The translations under genes were made by a program, and so were the position numbers. DNA of 5,076 bases from Nitrospirota bacterium. GTDB lineage: Bacteria; Nitrospirota; UBA9217. Numbering within the stretch: the first letter of the stretch is position 1; each line of letters begins with the position of its first letter. Below the pieces are notes generated by a model. It made no database searches, was not told the origin of the DNA, and saw only the letters and a list, made by a program, of their open reading frames with translations. The DNA lies in the NCBI GenBank assembly GCA_021788515.1, contig JAJYKN010000158.1, positions 1 through 5,076 on the forward strand. The letters run 5' to 3'. This document shows positions 5,059-5,076 of the stretch, piece after piece.

Positions 5059-5073
5059 CTTTAGTTACTAAAG
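5059..5073. promoter_or_regulatory. Operator-like palindrome at the right edge, upstream of the GYD operon
   Basis: CTTTAGTTACTAAAG has perfect seven-base arms around one central base, and two more pairs (5056/5076 and 5057/5075) match beyond a single mismatch. It lies about 50 bases upstream of the GYD start. The short AT-rich symmetric form resembles sites bound by small winged-helix repressors such as MarR or HxlR types, but no regulator gene is visible here. No convincing -10/-35 for the GYD operon was found within the window; it may lie on or beyond this palindrome. Confidence 0.45.
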
Positions 5074-5076
5074 AAT

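Noticed and set aside
1..5076. CRISPR arrays, tRNA or rRNA genes, insertion sequences, or phage/defence modules.
   Set aside because: I saw no regularly spaced direct repeats, cloverleaf-like segments, transposase or integrase motifs, or defence-type domains; every sizeable stretch is covered by ordinary protein genes.

Overview
The window reads as chromosomal DNA of a Gram-negative, flagellated or at least chemotactic bacterium with moderately high GC. The protein set (a CheD, a Geobacter-like beta-hydroxyacid dehydrogenase, a FecR/DUF6600 secreted protein, a ChaN-like protein and a GYD protein) fits Desulfobacterota/Geobacter-type deltaproteobacteria or Nitrospirota. That placement is an inference from protein style; there is no rRNA or marker gene here to confirm it.

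Layout, left to right. (1) The 3' part of a cheD gene (+), cut by the window edge, ends at 322. (2) It converges on a minus-strand gene for an NAD(P)-dependent beta-hydroxyacid dehydrogenase of the glyoxylate/succinic-semialdehyde reductase type (347-1216). (3) Forty-five bases upstream of that gene, also on the minus strand, is a 536-residue secreted protein with an N-terminal FecR domain, a Trp/Tyr-rich DUF6600-type middle and an Arg/Pro-rich tail (1262-2872). (4) A 146-bp divergent intergenic region holds a promoter candidate for each direction and two short palindromes. (5) A ChaN-like (PF04187) exported protein runs on the plus strand (3019-3864); its promoter spacing suggests a leaderless mRNA. 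(6) On the minus strand at the right end, a small GYD-domain protein (4724-5008) and an apparently exported dienelactone-hydrolase-family protein (3931-4713) form a tight two-gene operon. It is followed by a plausible intrinsic terminator and preceded by two palindromes, one of them operator-like, at the extreme right edge.

Functionally these look like three or four independent small transcription units rather than one pathway. The only suggestive pairing is the divergent FecR/DUF6600 and ChaN-like genes: both products are predicted to be exported, and they may share control through a repeated GACAAT/ATTGTC element. No mobile element, CRISPR array, tRNA, rRNA, phage gene or convincing novel defence-type system is visible. 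The most interesting signals are the probable leaderless start of the ChaN-like gene, the architecture of the FecR/DUF6600 protein, and the palindromes in the two promoter regions.
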